Positions 33,396-42,081 are shown, counted from the stretch's first letter. The stretch: 64,000 nucleotides of DNA from JAUQQI01 sp042408785 (GCA_042408785.1 JBHOQU010000032.1:1-64000); one strand, 5' to 3'. The notes: generated by a model not told the origin, from the letters alone. Translations and numbers: made by a program.

Positions 33396-34380
33396 CGGCC
33401 CAGCCCCAAAACTCCGGGTAGCCTTCAAACTCAAGGGGCCGGATGACCCCGGCCGCATCCACAAGGCCGAGCTGTTGGCGACTGCCCCTGACCGTGCGGA
33501 TAACCAGGTGCCGTCCCGCCGGGTCCCAGCTGAGGGGCTCGGTCGCCTCCCCAACGACCCCCAACGTCCTCAACCGGCCGTCAGATTCGGCCGTCAGGCG
33601 GCCGCCGGCCAGCCTGGTCCGGCCGGGACCTGGCCCCCAGACCAGGGCCTCCCCGGCTTCGACGCTCACCCGGCCCGAGGCCAGGTCGGCCGTCAGCAGC
33701 CGTGTACCCCCGGGGGCCGTCAGCCGGAGGGCCAGCGTCCGGCCGTCGGGGGCGAGTCGAAAGTCCTGGGGGGAGCCCTCCGGCAGGGGGATGCGGTTAT
33801 CCCCCAGCCGCACCTCGTTCGGGGGGCCGATGCTCACCCAGACCAGCCGACCGGCAAAGTCCCAGCCGACCGGAACGGCGGCGGCCAGACCCTGGGCCGA
33901 AACGAGCTCCCGCTCCCGGCCGGCCAGGTCGACCTCCACCAGGCTGAACCGGCGGCCCTCGTAGTCGGCGCGCCTTAAAACTACGGCCCGGCCGTCGGGC
34001 CGCCAGCGGGGAGGCGAGTAGAGGTCGAGGTCCGTTCCCAGCCGCCGGCCGCCCCCGGTGCGCAGGTCCAGGACCCACAGCTCCGCCCCGGTTTCCGGGC
34101 GGTTTCGGCCCGGCCAGACCAGGTAGGCGGCGGTGCGGCCGTCGGGGGCGACCGACCCGTTCAGACCGTAGCCCCGGGGGTCCCGGATTTCCCCGACCAG
34201 GCGGCGGCTTTGGGGGTCGGCCGCCGGCACCTCCCAGACCCGGGTCCGGTCGGGGAAGTACTCGGCGACCGCCAGGGTCGGACCAGCCGACGCCGCCCCC
34301 GGCAGGCCGGCGGACATCGCCAGGACCAGCCCGGCGATGAGGACCGCGGCGTAAAGGAATGGTCGAACTTTCTGGGCCAA
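33382..34380 (-). CDS. Secreted WD40/TolB-like beta-propeller protein
   Basis: 332 residues with a clear signal peptide (residues 1-32, ending AASA-G). The rest is built from repeats such as SVAPDGRTAAYLVW, RWRPDGRAVVLRR, RLAPDGRTLALRL and SWDPAGRHLVIR, the PD-[GA]-R hairpins of TolB/PD40-type propellers, about five to six blades. No catalytic motif is visible; it probably binds a partner outside the membrane. The transglycosylase-like gene starts inside its end, so the two are likely functionally linked. Confidence 0.8.
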   Translation of the reverse strand: MAQKVRPFLYAAVLIAGLVLAMSAGLPGAASAGPTLAVAEYFPDRTRVWEVPAADPQSRRLVGEIRDPRGYGLNGSVAPDGRTAAYLVWPGRNRPETGAELWVLDLRTGGGRRLGTDLDLYSPPRWRPDGRAVVLRRADYEGRRFSLVEVDLAGRERELVSAQGLAAAVPVGWDFAGRLVWVSIGPPNEVRLGDNRIPLPEGSPQDFRLAPDGRTLALRLTAPGGTRLLTADLASGRVSVEAGEALVWGPGPGRTRLAGGRLTAESDGRLRTLGVVGEATEPLSWDPAGRHLVIRTVRGSRQQLGLVDAAGVIRPLEFEGYPEFWGWAGGGP

Positions 34381-34515
34381 GGGCTTCCCAACCGCCCGGG
34401 GGATGGTGGGCGGCTACCAGCTAGAGTATACACGGCCCGCCGGCCGCACGGTAGGACAGCAGTCCTAAACTGGCGTCGGCCCGGCCGGGGATGGTAACAT
34501 CCCGGCGGGTAACCT

Positions 34516-35373
34516 ATGCTGGACGGCATTCCCCTAATCGACGCCCATATCCACGCCGCCAGGCTCCCAACCGTTAAGGTGCGCTGGGAGCTCTGGGCCG
34601 ACCTCTTCGGCAAGGGGGAGGAGGTGCGCCAGCTCTACAACGAGGACGGGACCGTCGACCCGGCCCGCTTTGACGCCTACCTGGAAGGCCAAGGGGTGGA
34701 CGTGGCCATTTTGCTGGCCGAATACAGCCCCAGGGTCACCGGCATTCAGCCGGTGGAGGACCTTTTGCCCTTAGTCGAGTACAACCCGAAAAGGTTTAAG
34801 TTTCTGGCCAACGTAAACCCTTACGTGCACCATCCGGTAAAGGCCGAGCTTAAAAGGCAGTTAAGCCTCGGGGCGGTAGGCCTTAAGGTCCACCCGGTCC
34901 ACGGGGGTTTTCCGCCCAACGACCGCCGCCTTTACCCCGCCTATGCCCTCTGCGAGGAGCTGGGGGTGCCGGTGGTCTTCCACTGCGGGACCAGCATCTT
35001 CCCTGGGGCCTCGAACCGCTACGCCGACCCGGCCCTGATTGAGGACGTTTTGCGGGACTTTCCCGAGCTTAAGGTGGCCCTGGCCCACGGGGGCCGGGGC
35101 TGGTGGTACGGGGCGGCGGCCTTTATGGCCCTGATGCGGGAAAACGTCTACATTGAGCTTTCGGGCCTTCCGCCCAGGAAACTTCCCCAGTATTACGAAG
35201 GCTTTGAGGTGGGCCGGCTGGCCAAAAAGTTTATCTTCGGGACCGACTGGCCCGGGGCGCCCGGCATCCGGCAGAACGCCGAGGCCGTCGCAAAGTTGGG
35301 CTTCGACCGCCCGACCCTCGAGCAGATTTTCTATAAAAACGCCCTGGGCTTCTACGCCGGCCTGAGCCTTTAG
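34516..35373 (+). CDS. Amidohydrolase_2 family metal-dependent hydrolase
   Basis: 285 residues. A TIM barrel with metal ligands D9-A-H11-I-H13, His in VFHCGTS, His in LAHGGRG, and Asp in FGTDWPG, the full set for the amidohydrolase-2 (ACMSD-like) group. Substrate unknown; related enzymes decarboxylate aromatic acids or hydrolyse lactones. Monocistronic, between the divergent propeller gene and the metG promoter. Confidence 0.88.
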   Translation: MLDGIPLIDAHIHAARLPTVKVRWELWADLFGKGEEVRQLYNEDGTVDPARFDAYLEGQGVDVAILLAEYSPRVTGIQPVEDLLPLVEYNPKRFKFLANVNPYVHHPVKAELKRQLSLGAVGLKVHPVHGGFPPNDRRLYPAYALCEELGVPVVFHCGTSIFPGASNRYADPALIEDVLRDFPELKVALAHGGRGWWYGAAAFMALMRENVYIELSGLPPRKLPQYYEGFEVGRLAKKFIFGTDWPGAPGIRQNAEAVAKLGFDRPTLEQIFYKNALGFYAGLSL

Positions 35374-35466
35374 GGCCCGGGCTTAGGCGCCGCGAGGCCT
35401 TTTCCCGGCACCAACATTACAAGGCTCTGCCTGCTCGCGCCTTCAGGTGTAGGGGTGCGGCGAATT

Positions 35467-35496
35467 TTGACACCCTGCCCCGCCTTGCCCGATACT
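35467..35496 (+). promoter_or_regulatory. Promoter of metG operon
   Basis: Perfect TTGACA (35467-35472), 18 bases, GATACT (35491-35496). The start codon at 35512 lies 15 bases after the -10 and has no SD, so the mRNA leader would be under 10 bases. Confidence 0.6.
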
Positions 35497-35511
35497 TTTA
35501 TTCGAACACCA

Positions 35512-37041
35512 ATGGGCAAGTTCTTCGTCACTACCCCGATCTATTACGTCAACGACGTGCCCCACATCGGCCACGCCTACACCACCGTCGCGGCCGATGT
35601 CCTGGCCCGTTTCCACCGCTGGCTGGGGGACGACGTCTTCTTCCTGACGGGCACCGACGAGCACGGGGTCAACATCTACCAGGTCGCCTCGGCCCAGGGG
35701 GTCGACCCCAAGGAGTGGGTGGACCGGGTCGCCGCCGAGTTTAAGCGGGCCTGGGCCGAGCTGCTCATAAGCAACGATTACTTTATCCGGACCACCGACC
35801 CCCGCCACGAGGCCGGGGTTCGGGCCTTTATGGAGAAGCTTTACGCCAGCGGCGACATTTACCGGGGCCGGTACGAGGGCAAATACTGCGTCAACTGTGA
35901 GCGCTTTTACTCCGAAGACGAGCTCACCGACGGCCTCTGTCCCATCCACCTGCGGCCGCCGGTCTGGTACGCCGAAGATAACTACTTCTTCAGGCTCTCC
36001 AAATACGCCGACCGGCTCATTGCCGCCATCGAAAACCCCGAGGACCCCAACCACTATGAGGTCGAGCCCCCGGCCCGGCGCAACGAGGTGCTGGGGAAGA
36101 TCCGGGCGGGCCTGCTGGACATAAGCATCTCCCGGGCAATCCCCTGGGGCATCCCCCTGCCCTTTGACCCGGACCAGACGGTTTACGTCTGGGTTGACGC
36201 CCTCCTCAACTACATCACGGCCATCGGCTTCCACGACGACCCCGAAACCTTCGCCCGCTACTGGCCGGCGGAGCTGCACCTGATGGCCAAGGACATTGTG
36301 TGGTTCCACGCCGTCATCTGGCCGGCCCTGCTGATGGCGGTGGGCCTCAGGCCGCCCCGGCGGGTCTTCGCCCACGGCTTCTTCACCGTTAACGGCCAGA
36401 AGATGAGCAAGTCCCTGGGCAATGTCATCCGACCCCGGGACCTGGCCGCCCGGTTCGGGGTGGACGCAACCCGTTGGCTCCTGGTAAGCCAATTCCCCTT
36501 CGGCCAGGACGGGGACATCTCCGAGGGCCTGATGGTTCAGCGCTACAATGCCGAGCTGGCCAACGACCTGGGGAACCTGGTCAACCGAACCCTGGCCATG
36601 ATTAACCGCTACTGCGAGGGGGTTGTGCCCGAGCCGGGGCCGGAGGAGGGCCCGGATGCCGAGTTGAAGGCGGCCGCGGCCGGGGCCGGGCAGGCCCTGC
36701 AGACGGCCCTGCTCAGGCTCGATTTTTCGGGAGCGGTGGGGGCTATCAACGCCCTGGCGGCCCGGATTAACCGATACATCGAGGAGACGGCGCCCTGGAA
36801 CCTCGCCCGGACGGACCGCCGTCGGCTGGGAACCGTCCTTTACAACCAGGCCGAGGCGCTTCGGGTTGTGGCCCACCTGGTTTCGCCCTTTATGCCCCAG
36901 GCCGCCGAAACCATTTGCCGCTACATTGGCTGGAAACTGGACCTTTCCCGGCCGCCGGCCGAGGTGGTCCGCTGGGGGCAGGTGCCGGCCCGGGTGCGGG
37001 TGGAGGCGAGCCCCAAGCCCCTCTTTCCACGTATCAGTTAA
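35512..37041 (+). CDS. metG: Methionyl-tRNA synthetase
   Basis: 509 residues from ATG 35512; upstream in-frame codons lie before the likely transcription start. Class I motifs are HIGH (18-21) and KMSKS (297-301). A single zinc knuckle C126-x2-C129...C143-x2-H146 marks the short-knuckle MetRS group. The protein stops after the anticodon-binding helical domain and lacks the C-terminal tRNA-binding EMAP-like domain. Charges tRNA-Met in the cytosol. The thioredoxin-like gene begins 25 bases downstream. Confidence 0.96.
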   Translation: MGKFFVTTPIYYVNDVPHIGHAYTTVAADVLARFHRWLGDDVFFLTGTDEHGVNIYQVASAQGVDPKEWVDRVAAEFKRAWAELLISNDYFIRTTDPRHEAGVRAFMEKLYASGDIYRGRYEGKYCVNCERFYSEDELTDGLCPIHLRPPVWYAEDNYFFRLSKYADRLIAAIENPEDPNHYEVEPPARRNEVLGKIRAGLLDISISRAIPWGIPLPFDPDQTVYVWVDALLNYITAIGFHDDPETFARYWPAELHLMAKDIVWFHAVIWPALLMAVGLRPPRRVFAHGFFTVNGQKMSKSLGNVIRPRDLAARFGVDATRWLLVSQFPFGQDGDISEGLMVQRYNAELANDLGNLVNRTLAMINRYCEGVVPEPGPEEGPDAELKAAAAGAGQALQTALLRLDFSGAVGAINALAARINRYIEETAPWNLARTDRRRLGTVLYNQAEALRVVAHLVSPFMPQAAETICRYIGWKLDLSRPPAEVVRWGQVPARVRVEASPKPLFPRIS

Positions 37042-37066
37042 AACCACCCAGGCGAAGGAGGGCGAA

Positions 37067-37555
37067 GTGGCAACCCTTAAGGTCGGGCAGACGGCACCGG
37101 ATTTCAGCCTGCCGACCCTGGACGGAAGGACGGTCCGGCTGAAGGAGCTTCTTAAGGGCGGCCCGGCGGTCCTGGTGTTCTGGAAGGCCGGGTGTCGCGC
37201 CTGTGACCTGGCCTTTCCGTACCTGGACCGGCTGGCCGAGCTGGCGCCCGAGGTGCCCATAATTGCCGTCGGGCAGGAGACGGCCGACTCGGCCCGGGCC
37301 TACGTGGGGCGCCAGGGCCTCCGGCTTCCGGTGGCCCTGGATGGGCCGGACTACGCCGTGTCCCAGCTTTACGACCCGGCCTACACCCCGACCATCTTGC
37401 TGGTGGGCCCCGACGGCAAAATCAGCTTCCAAGCCGAGGGCTTTTCTAAGGCCGACCTTAATGCCCTGGCGGCCCGGGTCGCGGAACTCATCGGCCGGCC
37501 GGTGCCGGAGGTGGCCCCTGCCGAGGACGGGGTGCCGGCCTTTAGCCCCGGCTGA
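37067..37555 (+). CDS. TlpA/AhpC-TSA-like thioredoxin-fold protein
   Basis: 162 residues from GTG 37067, which has AAGGAGG five bases upstream. The redoxin fold starts VGQTAPDFSLPTLDGRTV, with active-site C43-R-A-C46 in FWKAGCRACDLAFPYL and cis-Pro in YTPTILLVGPDG. There is no signal peptide or membrane helix, so it acts in the cytoplasm, unlike most TlpA proteins. Probably a thiol reductase or a thiol peroxidase. Same strand and close to metG and pduO. Confidence 0.85.
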   Translation: MATLKVGQTAPDFSLPTLDGRTVRLKELLKGGPAVLVFWKAGCRACDLAFPYLDRLAELAPEVPIIAVGQETADSARAYVGRQGLRLPVALDGPDYAVSQLYDPAYTPTILLVGPDGKISFQAEGFSKADLNALAARVAELIGRPVPEVAPAEDGVPAFSPG

Positions 37556-37567
37556 ATTTCCAGGCAT

Positions 37568-37587
37568 CGGACCCAGGCTAGGGTCCG
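37568..37587 (+). other. Intercistronic hairpin before the adenosyltransferase gene
   Basis: CGGACCC (37568-37574) and GGGTCCG (37581-37587) form a perfect 7-bp stem with a 6-base loop. It lies between the thioredoxin-like stop and the GGGGAAATTAGGA region ahead of the TTG start at 37600. Too short and T-poor for a convincing terminator; may tune translation or processing. Confidence 0.4.
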
Positions 37588-37599
37588 GGGAAATTAGGA

Positions 37600-38154
37600 T
37601 TGGCCGCAAAGGATAGACCTTCCCGCCAGGCCAAGGTAACCACCCGCACCGGCGACGACGGGTACACAGGCCTGCTGGGGCCGGTTCGGGTGCCCAAATA
37701 CCATCCCCAGCCCGAGACGTACGGGACGGTCGACGAGGCCAGCTCGGCGCTGGGTCTGGCCCGGGCCCTGAGTCGGGACCCGCGGGCCCGGGAGATTACC
37801 CGCCAGGTCCAAGAGGACTTCTACGTTATGATGGCGGAGCTTGCGGCCACGCCCGAGACCCGGGAGCGGCTTCCCCGCCGGATAACGGCCGAGGACGTAA
37901 TTCGGCTGGAGGGCTGGATTGATGAGCTGAAGGGCCGGGTGGAAATCGGACCGAAGTTTATCATTCCGGGCGACTCGGTTTCCGGGGCCGCCTTCGACCT
38001 GGCCCGCACCATCATTCGCCGGGCCGAGCGGCTGGTCGCCCGGCTTCTTCACGATGGGACGGTGACCAACCCCGAGATTTTAAAATATCTAAACCGGGCC
38101 TCGGACCTGGCCTTTGTCATCGCCCGGCTGGAGGATGCCGTTGCAGGCGGGTAG
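37600..38154 (+). CDS. ATP:cob(I)alamin adenosyltransferase, PduO type
   Basis: 184 residues from TTG 37600. The N-terminal VTTRTGDDGYTGLLGPVRVPKYHP is the PduO-type ATP-binding loop, and the helical bundle carries FIIPGDSVSGAAFDLARTIIRRAERL with the conserved Arg/Glu pair, and YLNRASDLAFVIAR near the end. It makes adenosylcobalamin from cob(I)alamin and ATP. No B12 riboswitch or other cobalamin gene is beside it. The yggS gene starts inside its 3' end. Confidence 0.92.
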   Translation: MAAKDRPSRQAKVTTRTGDDGYTGLLGPVRVPKYHPQPETYGTVDEASSALGLARALSRDPRAREITRQVQEDFYVMMAELAATPETRERLPRRITAEDVIRLEGWIDELKGRVEIGPKFIIPGDSVSGAAFDLARTIIRRAERLVARLLHDGTVTNPEILKYLNRASDLAFVIARLEDAVAGG

Positions 38155-38869
38155 CGCCTCCCGAAAAGTCATTCCGACCGGGACGGTTGCCGAGAACGTG
38201 GCGGCCGTTCGGGCCCGGATTGAGGCGGCGGCCCGGCGGGCCGGCCGCCCGCCGGAGCGGGTGCGGATTGTCGCCGTCAGCAAGGGTTTTGGTCCCGAAA
38301 AGATTGCGGAGGCGGTGGCCGCCGGAATAACCGACATCGGGGAGAACCGGCTGCAGGAGGCCCTGCCCAAGGTCGCTTGGCTCAACGAGCGGGGGGTCAG
38401 GGTCACCTGGCACTTTGTCGGCCACCTGCAGACCAACAAGGTCAAGGGGGTTCTGGCCCATTTTGACCTCATCCACTCGGTGGACTCAGTTCGGCTTGCC
38501 CAGGAGATTTCCCGGCGGGCGGACCGGCCGGTGCCGGTGCTCCTACAGGTTAACGTGGCGGCCGAGGCGACCAAAGGCGGCTTTATTCTAGAGCCGGTCC
38601 TGCCCGAACGGGAGCTTTTCTGGGCGGCCTGGGAGGTCATCCGGCGGCTGCCGAACCTGGAGATTCGGGGCCTGATGACCATCGCCCCCCAGGTGGACGA
38701 CCCGGAGGAGGTGCGGCCGGTCTTCCGGAGGCTCCGGGAGCTGGCCGAGAGGTTGGGCCTGCCGGAGCTTTCCATGGGCATGACCGAAGACTACGAGGTG
38801 GCGGTGGAGGAGGGGGCCACCATGGTCCGGCTGGGCCGGGCGGTCTTTGGGGAGCGGCCGGCGCGATGA
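38141..38869 (+). CDS. yggS: YggS/PLPBP-family pyridoxal phosphate homeostasis protein
   Basis: About 242 residues. I prefer TTG 38141 because GGAGG ends six bases before it; ATG 38135 abuts GGAGG directly and is too close. The alanine-racemase-like single barrel has VRIVAVSKGF with the PLP-binding Lys, DIGENRLQEALPK, WHFVGHLQTNKVK, and the phosphate loop LSMGMTEDYEVAVEEG. Members buffer PLP supply and have no known catalysis. It precedes proC, whose ATG overlaps its stop, a linkage seen in many bacteria. Confidence 0.93.
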   Translation: MQAGSASRKVIPTGTVAENVAAVRARIEAAARRAGRPPERVRIVAVSKGFGPEKIAEAVAAGITDIGENRLQEALPKVAWLNERGVRVTWHFVGHLQTNKVKGVLAHFDLIHSVDSVRLAQEISRRADRPVPVLLQVNVAAEATKGGFILEPVLPERELFWAAWEVIRRLPNLEIRGLMTIAPQVDDPEEVRPVFRRLRELAERLGLPELSMGMTEDYEVAVEEGATMVRLGRAVFGERPAR

Positions 38870-39666
38870 AGCTGGGCATCATTGGGGGCGGGGTGATGGG
38901 CGAGGCCTTTGTCGTGGGCCTCACCGCCCGGCAGATCGCGGCCCCGTCGCAGATCACCGTAAGCGATATCCGACAGGAGCGGCTTTGGGAGCTGGCCGAG
39001 CGGTATGGGGTTGGGGTCACGGTCAGCAACGCCGAGTGCGTCCGGGGCCGGGATGTGGTGATCCTGGCCGTAAAACCCCAGTCGTTGCCCGAGGTCTACG
39101 CCGACCTGCACGGCCGGCTGGACCCGGACCAGCTCGTTATATCCATCGTGGCCGGCGCCCGCCTCGCCCAGCTCAGCCTGGGCCTCGGCCACGAGCCCAT
39201 CGTTCGGGTGATGCCGAATCTGCCGGCCCAGATCGGGGAGGGAATCAGCGTCTGGACGGCCGCCCCGGCGGTTTCGGCCCAACAGCGGGAGGTGACCTGC
39301 CGGATTCTGGGCGCCCTCGGCCGGGAGGTGTGGGTGCCGGACGAGCTCTATATCGACATGGCCACGGCCGTAAGCGGCAGCGGTCCGGCCTACGTTTTTC
39401 TTTTTATGGAGGCGATGGTGGACGGGGCCGTCCACATCGGCCTGCCCCGGGAGGTCGCCCGGGAGCTGGTCATTCAGTCCTTCATCGGGGCCGCCCTCTT
39501 TGCCCGCCAGAGCGGCCGACACCTGGCCGAGCTAAAAAACATGGTGACCTCACCCGGGGGAACCACCACCGAAGGCCTTTTAATGCTGGAGGATGCGGCC
39601 GTCCGGGCGGCCATCATCCGGGGGATCGCCGCCGCTTACGAGAAATCCCAAAAGCTGGGGCGGTAA
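38866..39666 (+). CDS. proC: Pyrroline-5-carboxylate reductase
   Basis: 266 residues. The Rossmann motif is KLGIIGGGVMGEAF at the start; AVKPQSLPEV, VRVMPNLPAQIGEG and the C-terminal AVSGSGPAYVFLFMEAM and MVTSPGGTTTEGL blocks are those of ProC. It reduces P5C to proline with NAD(P)H. ATG overlaps the yggS stop (ATGA), and yggT follows with no gap. Confidence 0.96.
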   Translation: MKLGIIGGGVMGEAFVVGLTARQIAAPSQITVSDIRQERLWELAERYGVGVTVSNAECVRGRDVVILAVKPQSLPEVYADLHGRLDPDQLVISIVAGARLAQLSLGLGHEPIVRVMPNLPAQIGEGISVWTAAPAVSAQQREVTCRILGALGREVWVPDELYIDMATAVSGSGPAYVFLFMEAMVDGAVHIGLPREVARELVIQSFIGAALFARQSGRHLAELKNMVTSPGGTTTEGLLMLEDAAVRAAIIRGIAAAYEKSQKLGR

Positions 39667-39933
39667 ATGTCCATTCAGGAGCTGTTAATAACCTTTGTCG
39701 CCTATCTCTTTCAGCTGTTGAGCGCCGCCATCTTCATCCGGGCCCTGCTCTCCTGGTTTCCCATCAGCCGGGACAACCCCCTAGTGGTGTTTTTAGACCG
39801 GGTGACCGAGCCCATCCTGGCGCCCCTGCGCCGGGTGATTCCGCCCATCGGCGGGGTAATGGACATAACCCCCATTGTGGCCATTTTGCTCCTGCAGTTC
39901 CTATCGCAGATCCTGTTCGACGCCCTCCGCTAG
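39667..39933 (+). CDS. yggT: YggT-family membrane protein
   Basis: 88 residues, two membrane helices. The sequence FQLLSAAIFIRALLSWFP, then LDRVTEPILAPLRRVIPP, is the YGGT family signature. Homologues lie beside division genes in Gram-positives and are needed for proper membrane or division function in some species. Begins directly after the proC stop. Its last 33 bases overlap the convergent alr gene. Confidence 0.92.
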   Translation: MSIQELLITFVAYLFQLLSAAIFIRALLSWFPISRDNPLVVFLDRVTEPILAPLRRVIPPIGGVMDITPIVAILLLQFLSQILFDALR

Positions 39934-41055
39934 GTCCCCTTCGGGGCTGACATAGACCCGGGCCACCCGGGGCGTGAGCCGGGTAAGAAGCTCGTAGGGG
40001 ATCGTTTCCGCCAGTTCGGCCAGCTCCTCCAGCCGGACCTCCTCATCGCCCTGGCGGCCCACCAGCACCACCTCATCCCCCACCCCTACCTTCGGCAGGC
40101 CGCTTACGTCCACGGTGAGCAGGTCCATAGAAACCCGGCCCACCAGCGGGCAACGCCGACCCCGGATAAGCACAAAGCCCCGGTTGGAAAGGTGACGGGG
40201 GTAGCCGTCGCCGTAGCCGCAGGCCACCAGGGCCACCCGCGTCGGCCGGGCTGCCACCCAGGTCCGGCCGTAGCCGACGCCCTCGCCCGGCCCGACCTCG
40301 TGGACCCGGACGACCCGGCTTTTGAGGGTGAGGGCCGGCCGGAGGGGAACGGTCCGGCCGACGTGCTTTGAGGGGTAGTAACCGTAGATTCCGAGGCCGG
40401 CCCGCACCAGGTCCAGCCGAAGCTCCGGCAGGTCCAGGGCCGCGGCGGTGTTGGCCGCATGCCGGAGGAACACCGGCGGAAGGCCGGCCAGAACCTCCCG
40501 GAGGAGGGCAAGCTGCCGGTAAGCGAAGCTTTTATCGGCCTCATCGGCCGTAGCCAGGTGGGTCCAGACGCCTTCGACCCGGAGTTGCGGGTAGCGGCTG
40601 AGGCACCGGATAAAAGGTCCGACTTCGGCCGGGGAGATACCGTAGCGGTGGAGGCCGGTGTCGACCTTCACGTGGACGGCCACCGGCCCCGACCCCGCCG
40701 CCCGGGCGAGGGCCTCGGCCAGCTCGAGGTGGCAGACGGTCGGGGTGAGCCGGGCCCGGACGACCTCGGGGGCAAGGGAGGGCAAGGTTGGGCCGAGGAT
40801 GAGGATCGGGGCGTCGATGCCCTGGGCCCGTAACGCCAGGCCCTCTTCGGGCCGGGCCACGCACAGGCCCGCCGCCCCGTTTTCCAGGGCGGTCCGGGCC
40901 ACGGGTTCAGCCCCGAGGCCGTAGCCGTCGGCCTTTACCACCGCAAAGAGGCGGGCGGGGTGGACCAGGCGGGCGAGGTTACGGGTGTTGGCGGCGACAG
41001 CTTCGAGGTTAACTTCGGCCCAGACCAGGCGCCGGTTCAGGGGACCAGGGTCCAC
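39901..41055 (-). CDS. alr: Alanine racemase
   Basis: 384 residues, GTG start at 41055. The PLP Lys is in FAVVKADGYGLGA, the barrel continues through VHVKVDTGLHRYGI, and the C-terminal beta domain has GYGDGYPRHLSNRG and GRVSMDLLTVDVS with the second catalytic Tyr region in between (GVGYGRTW). Supplies D-alanine for peptidoglycan. Overlaps the upstream 161-residue gene by 19 bases and the convergent yggT by 33. Confidence 0.95.
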   Translation of the reverse strand: MDPGPLNRRLVWAEVNLEAVAANTRNLARLVHPARLFAVVKADGYGLGAEPVARTALENGAAGLCVARPEEGLALRAQGIDAPILILGPTLPSLAPEVVRARLTPTVCHLELAEALARAAGSGPVAVHVKVDTGLHRYGISPAEVGPFIRCLSRYPQLRVEGVWTHLATADEADKSFAYRQLALLREVLAGLPPVFLRHAANTAAALDLPELRLDLVRAGLGIYGYYPSKHVGRTVPLRPALTLKSRVVRVHEVGPGEGVGYGRTWVAARPTRVALVACGYGDGYPRHLSNRGFVLIRGRRCPLVGRVSMDLLTVDVSGLPKVGVGDEVVLVGRQGDEEVRLEELAELAETIPYELLTRLTPRVARVYVSPEGDLAEGVEQDLR

Positions 41056-41522
41056 TCCACCGGGAGCTGGTAACGGAGCACCCGCCGGACTGAGCCGTCC
41101 TCGGCCCGGACCCGAACCCGGCCGACCCGGCGGATTTCGGCGTAGGTGTTCTGAATCTGGACGATGCGGCGGGCGGTCAGGTTAAACAGAACAACCCCGG
41201 CCCGGGCCGGCCTGAGGCTGACCTCCCGGGTCACCTCGTCGACGACCCGGAAGACGGGCTGCTCCCGGGGGGAACTGCGGGCGAGGGCCTCGTGGATCTG
41301 GCGGTAGTTGCTTGGGCTATTATGTTCATCGAAGACGGCCAGGCCGGCCTCAACATAATCCCGGAGCCAGGGGTAATACTCGCCGGCGAAGGCGAGGAAC
41401 TGCCGGAGGTTATGGGGGTTTCGGGAGCAGGCCGCCACCAGGGCGGGGAGGGCATCACAGGGCGCCACGAAGCTTACGGTGCCGTCTGAATCCACTACGG
41501 TGAAGCGCATGACGTCGTTCAT
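41037..41522 (-). CDS. Hypothetical protein (161 aa) upstream of alr
   Basis: 161 residues; no signal peptide, no membrane segment, no recognised domain. The first half is mixed alpha/beta with PCDALPALVAACSRNP and DYVEAGLAVFDEHN; the second half is beta-rich and basic (RRIVQIQNTYAEIRRVGRVRV), which could bind nucleic acid or a partner. Start ATG 41522 is supported by a promoter 15-44 bases upstream. It overlaps the alr start, suggesting co-translation, but nothing in the sequence links it to D-alanine metabolism. Confidence 0.75.
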   Translation of the reverse strand: MNDVMRFTVVDSDGTVSFVAPCDALPALVAACSRNPHNLRQFLAFAGEYYPWLRDYVEAGLAVFDEHNSPSNYRQIHEALARSSPREQPVFRVVDEVTREVSLRPARAGVVLFNLTARRIVQIQNTYAEIRRVGRVRVRAEDGSVRRVLRYQLPVEWTLVP

Positions 41523-41536
41523 ATCCGGCCGATTTC

Positions 41537-41566
41537 AGTCTACCAGCCGTTAATAACCGGTGTCAA
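41537..41566 (-). promoter_or_regulatory. Promoter of the hypothetical-alr operon
   Basis: On the minus strand a perfect TTGACA (41566-41561), 18 bases, TAGACT (41542-41537). The ATG at 41522 is 14 bases past the -10, so the leader is only a few bases. Confidence 0.6.
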
Positions 41567-41896
41567 AGGCGGGAGGGGACGGCCGGGCTTTTCAGTTTAT
41601 TCGCCCAAGTGCTAGCAGTCAGTGGCTGGTTTATTAGTTGTATAGTTGCACGACCGTGCGCTCTTATAGGGGGCCGGCTTCCGCGCCCTATTGCCAGGGC
41701 CGGAAAGGCCTGGGGGACCGCCAGGGGTTTGCCGTTTATTGCCGGTCTCATTGCCAGGCGGTGCCTGGCAATAGTCAGACGGGCCGTATGGGGTCACGGC
41801 CGTGCGCACCATAAACCATAAGTGGTAACCTGGTAGTAGCAGTGACAATAACCGGAGCGCGGTTGGCGGGCCGGATTGAGGCGCAGGATGTTGCGG
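41567..41896. other. Gene-free stretch between alr operon promoter and tRNA-Arg
   Basis: About 330 bases with no credible coding frame; short open frames on both strands have no ribosome site and no family resemblance. The composition is slightly more AT-rich than its surroundings. It holds a perfect short hairpin (41750-41772), ATTGCC repeated three times between 41689 and 41756, and two GC-rich near-repeats with CCGTGCGC (around 41655 and 41801). It lies downstream of the leftward tRNA pair, so it may include their trailer. No tmRNA, RNase P, 6S or SRP signature was found by eye. Confidence 0.5.
41750..41772. repeat. Perfect 10-bp inverted repeat
   Basis: ATTGCCAGGC (41750-41759), loop GGT, then GCCTGGCAAT (41763-41772). 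No T-run on either side. Could be a T-less terminator for the leftward tRNAs or a protein-binding dyad. Confidence 0.6.
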
Positions 41897-41970
41897 CGCG
41901 CCCGGAGGGATTCGAACCCCCGACCCTCTGGTCCGAAGCCAGATGCTCTAGTCCGCTGAGCTACGGGCGC
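41897..41970 (-). tRNA. tRNA-Arg (anticodon TCG)
   Basis: Reading leftward, acceptor GCGCCCG pairs with CGGGCGC; D-arm TAGCTCAGCGGACTAGAGCA, anticodon stem CTGG/CCAG around loop CTTCGGA, giving TCG; T-arm GGGTTCGAATCCC. Discriminator G. Tandem with tRNA-His 10 bases upstream. Confidence 0.95.
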
Positions 41971-41980
41971 AGGGGAGCGG

Positions 41981-42053
41981 GGTGGGTGATGGGATTCGAA
42001 CCCACAACCTCCTGAGCCACAGTCAGGCGCTCTGCCGTTGAGCTACACCCACC
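41981..42053 (-). tRNA. tRNA-His (anticodon GTG)
   Basis: Acceptor GTGGGTG/CACCCAC, with the extra 5' G(-1) at 42053 opposite C73 at 41981 that is typical of histidine tRNA. Anticodon stem CTGA/TCAG around loop CTGTGGC gives GTG. T-arm GGGTTCGAATCCC. Confidence 0.95.
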
Positions 42054-42081
42054 GTCGGCCCAACAGGGCACGCCCTAGAAA

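Noticed and set aside
35374..35511. T-box riboswitch ahead of metG
   Set aside because: No T-box consensus or specifier stem seen; the promoter leaves almost no leader.
35443..37260. 600-codon open frame antisense to metG
   Set aside because: Entirely opposite a well-defined MetRS; composition and lack of motifs show it is a GC artefact.
38114..38134. Start of the yggS gene at 38114
   Set aside because: No ribosome site and a deep overlap with the adenosyltransferase gene; TTG 38141 has GGAGG at proper spacing.
41609..41848. Two short open frames (70 and 78 codons) in the tRNA-adjacent gap
   Set aside because: No ribosome site, no conserved features; overlapping on opposite strands.
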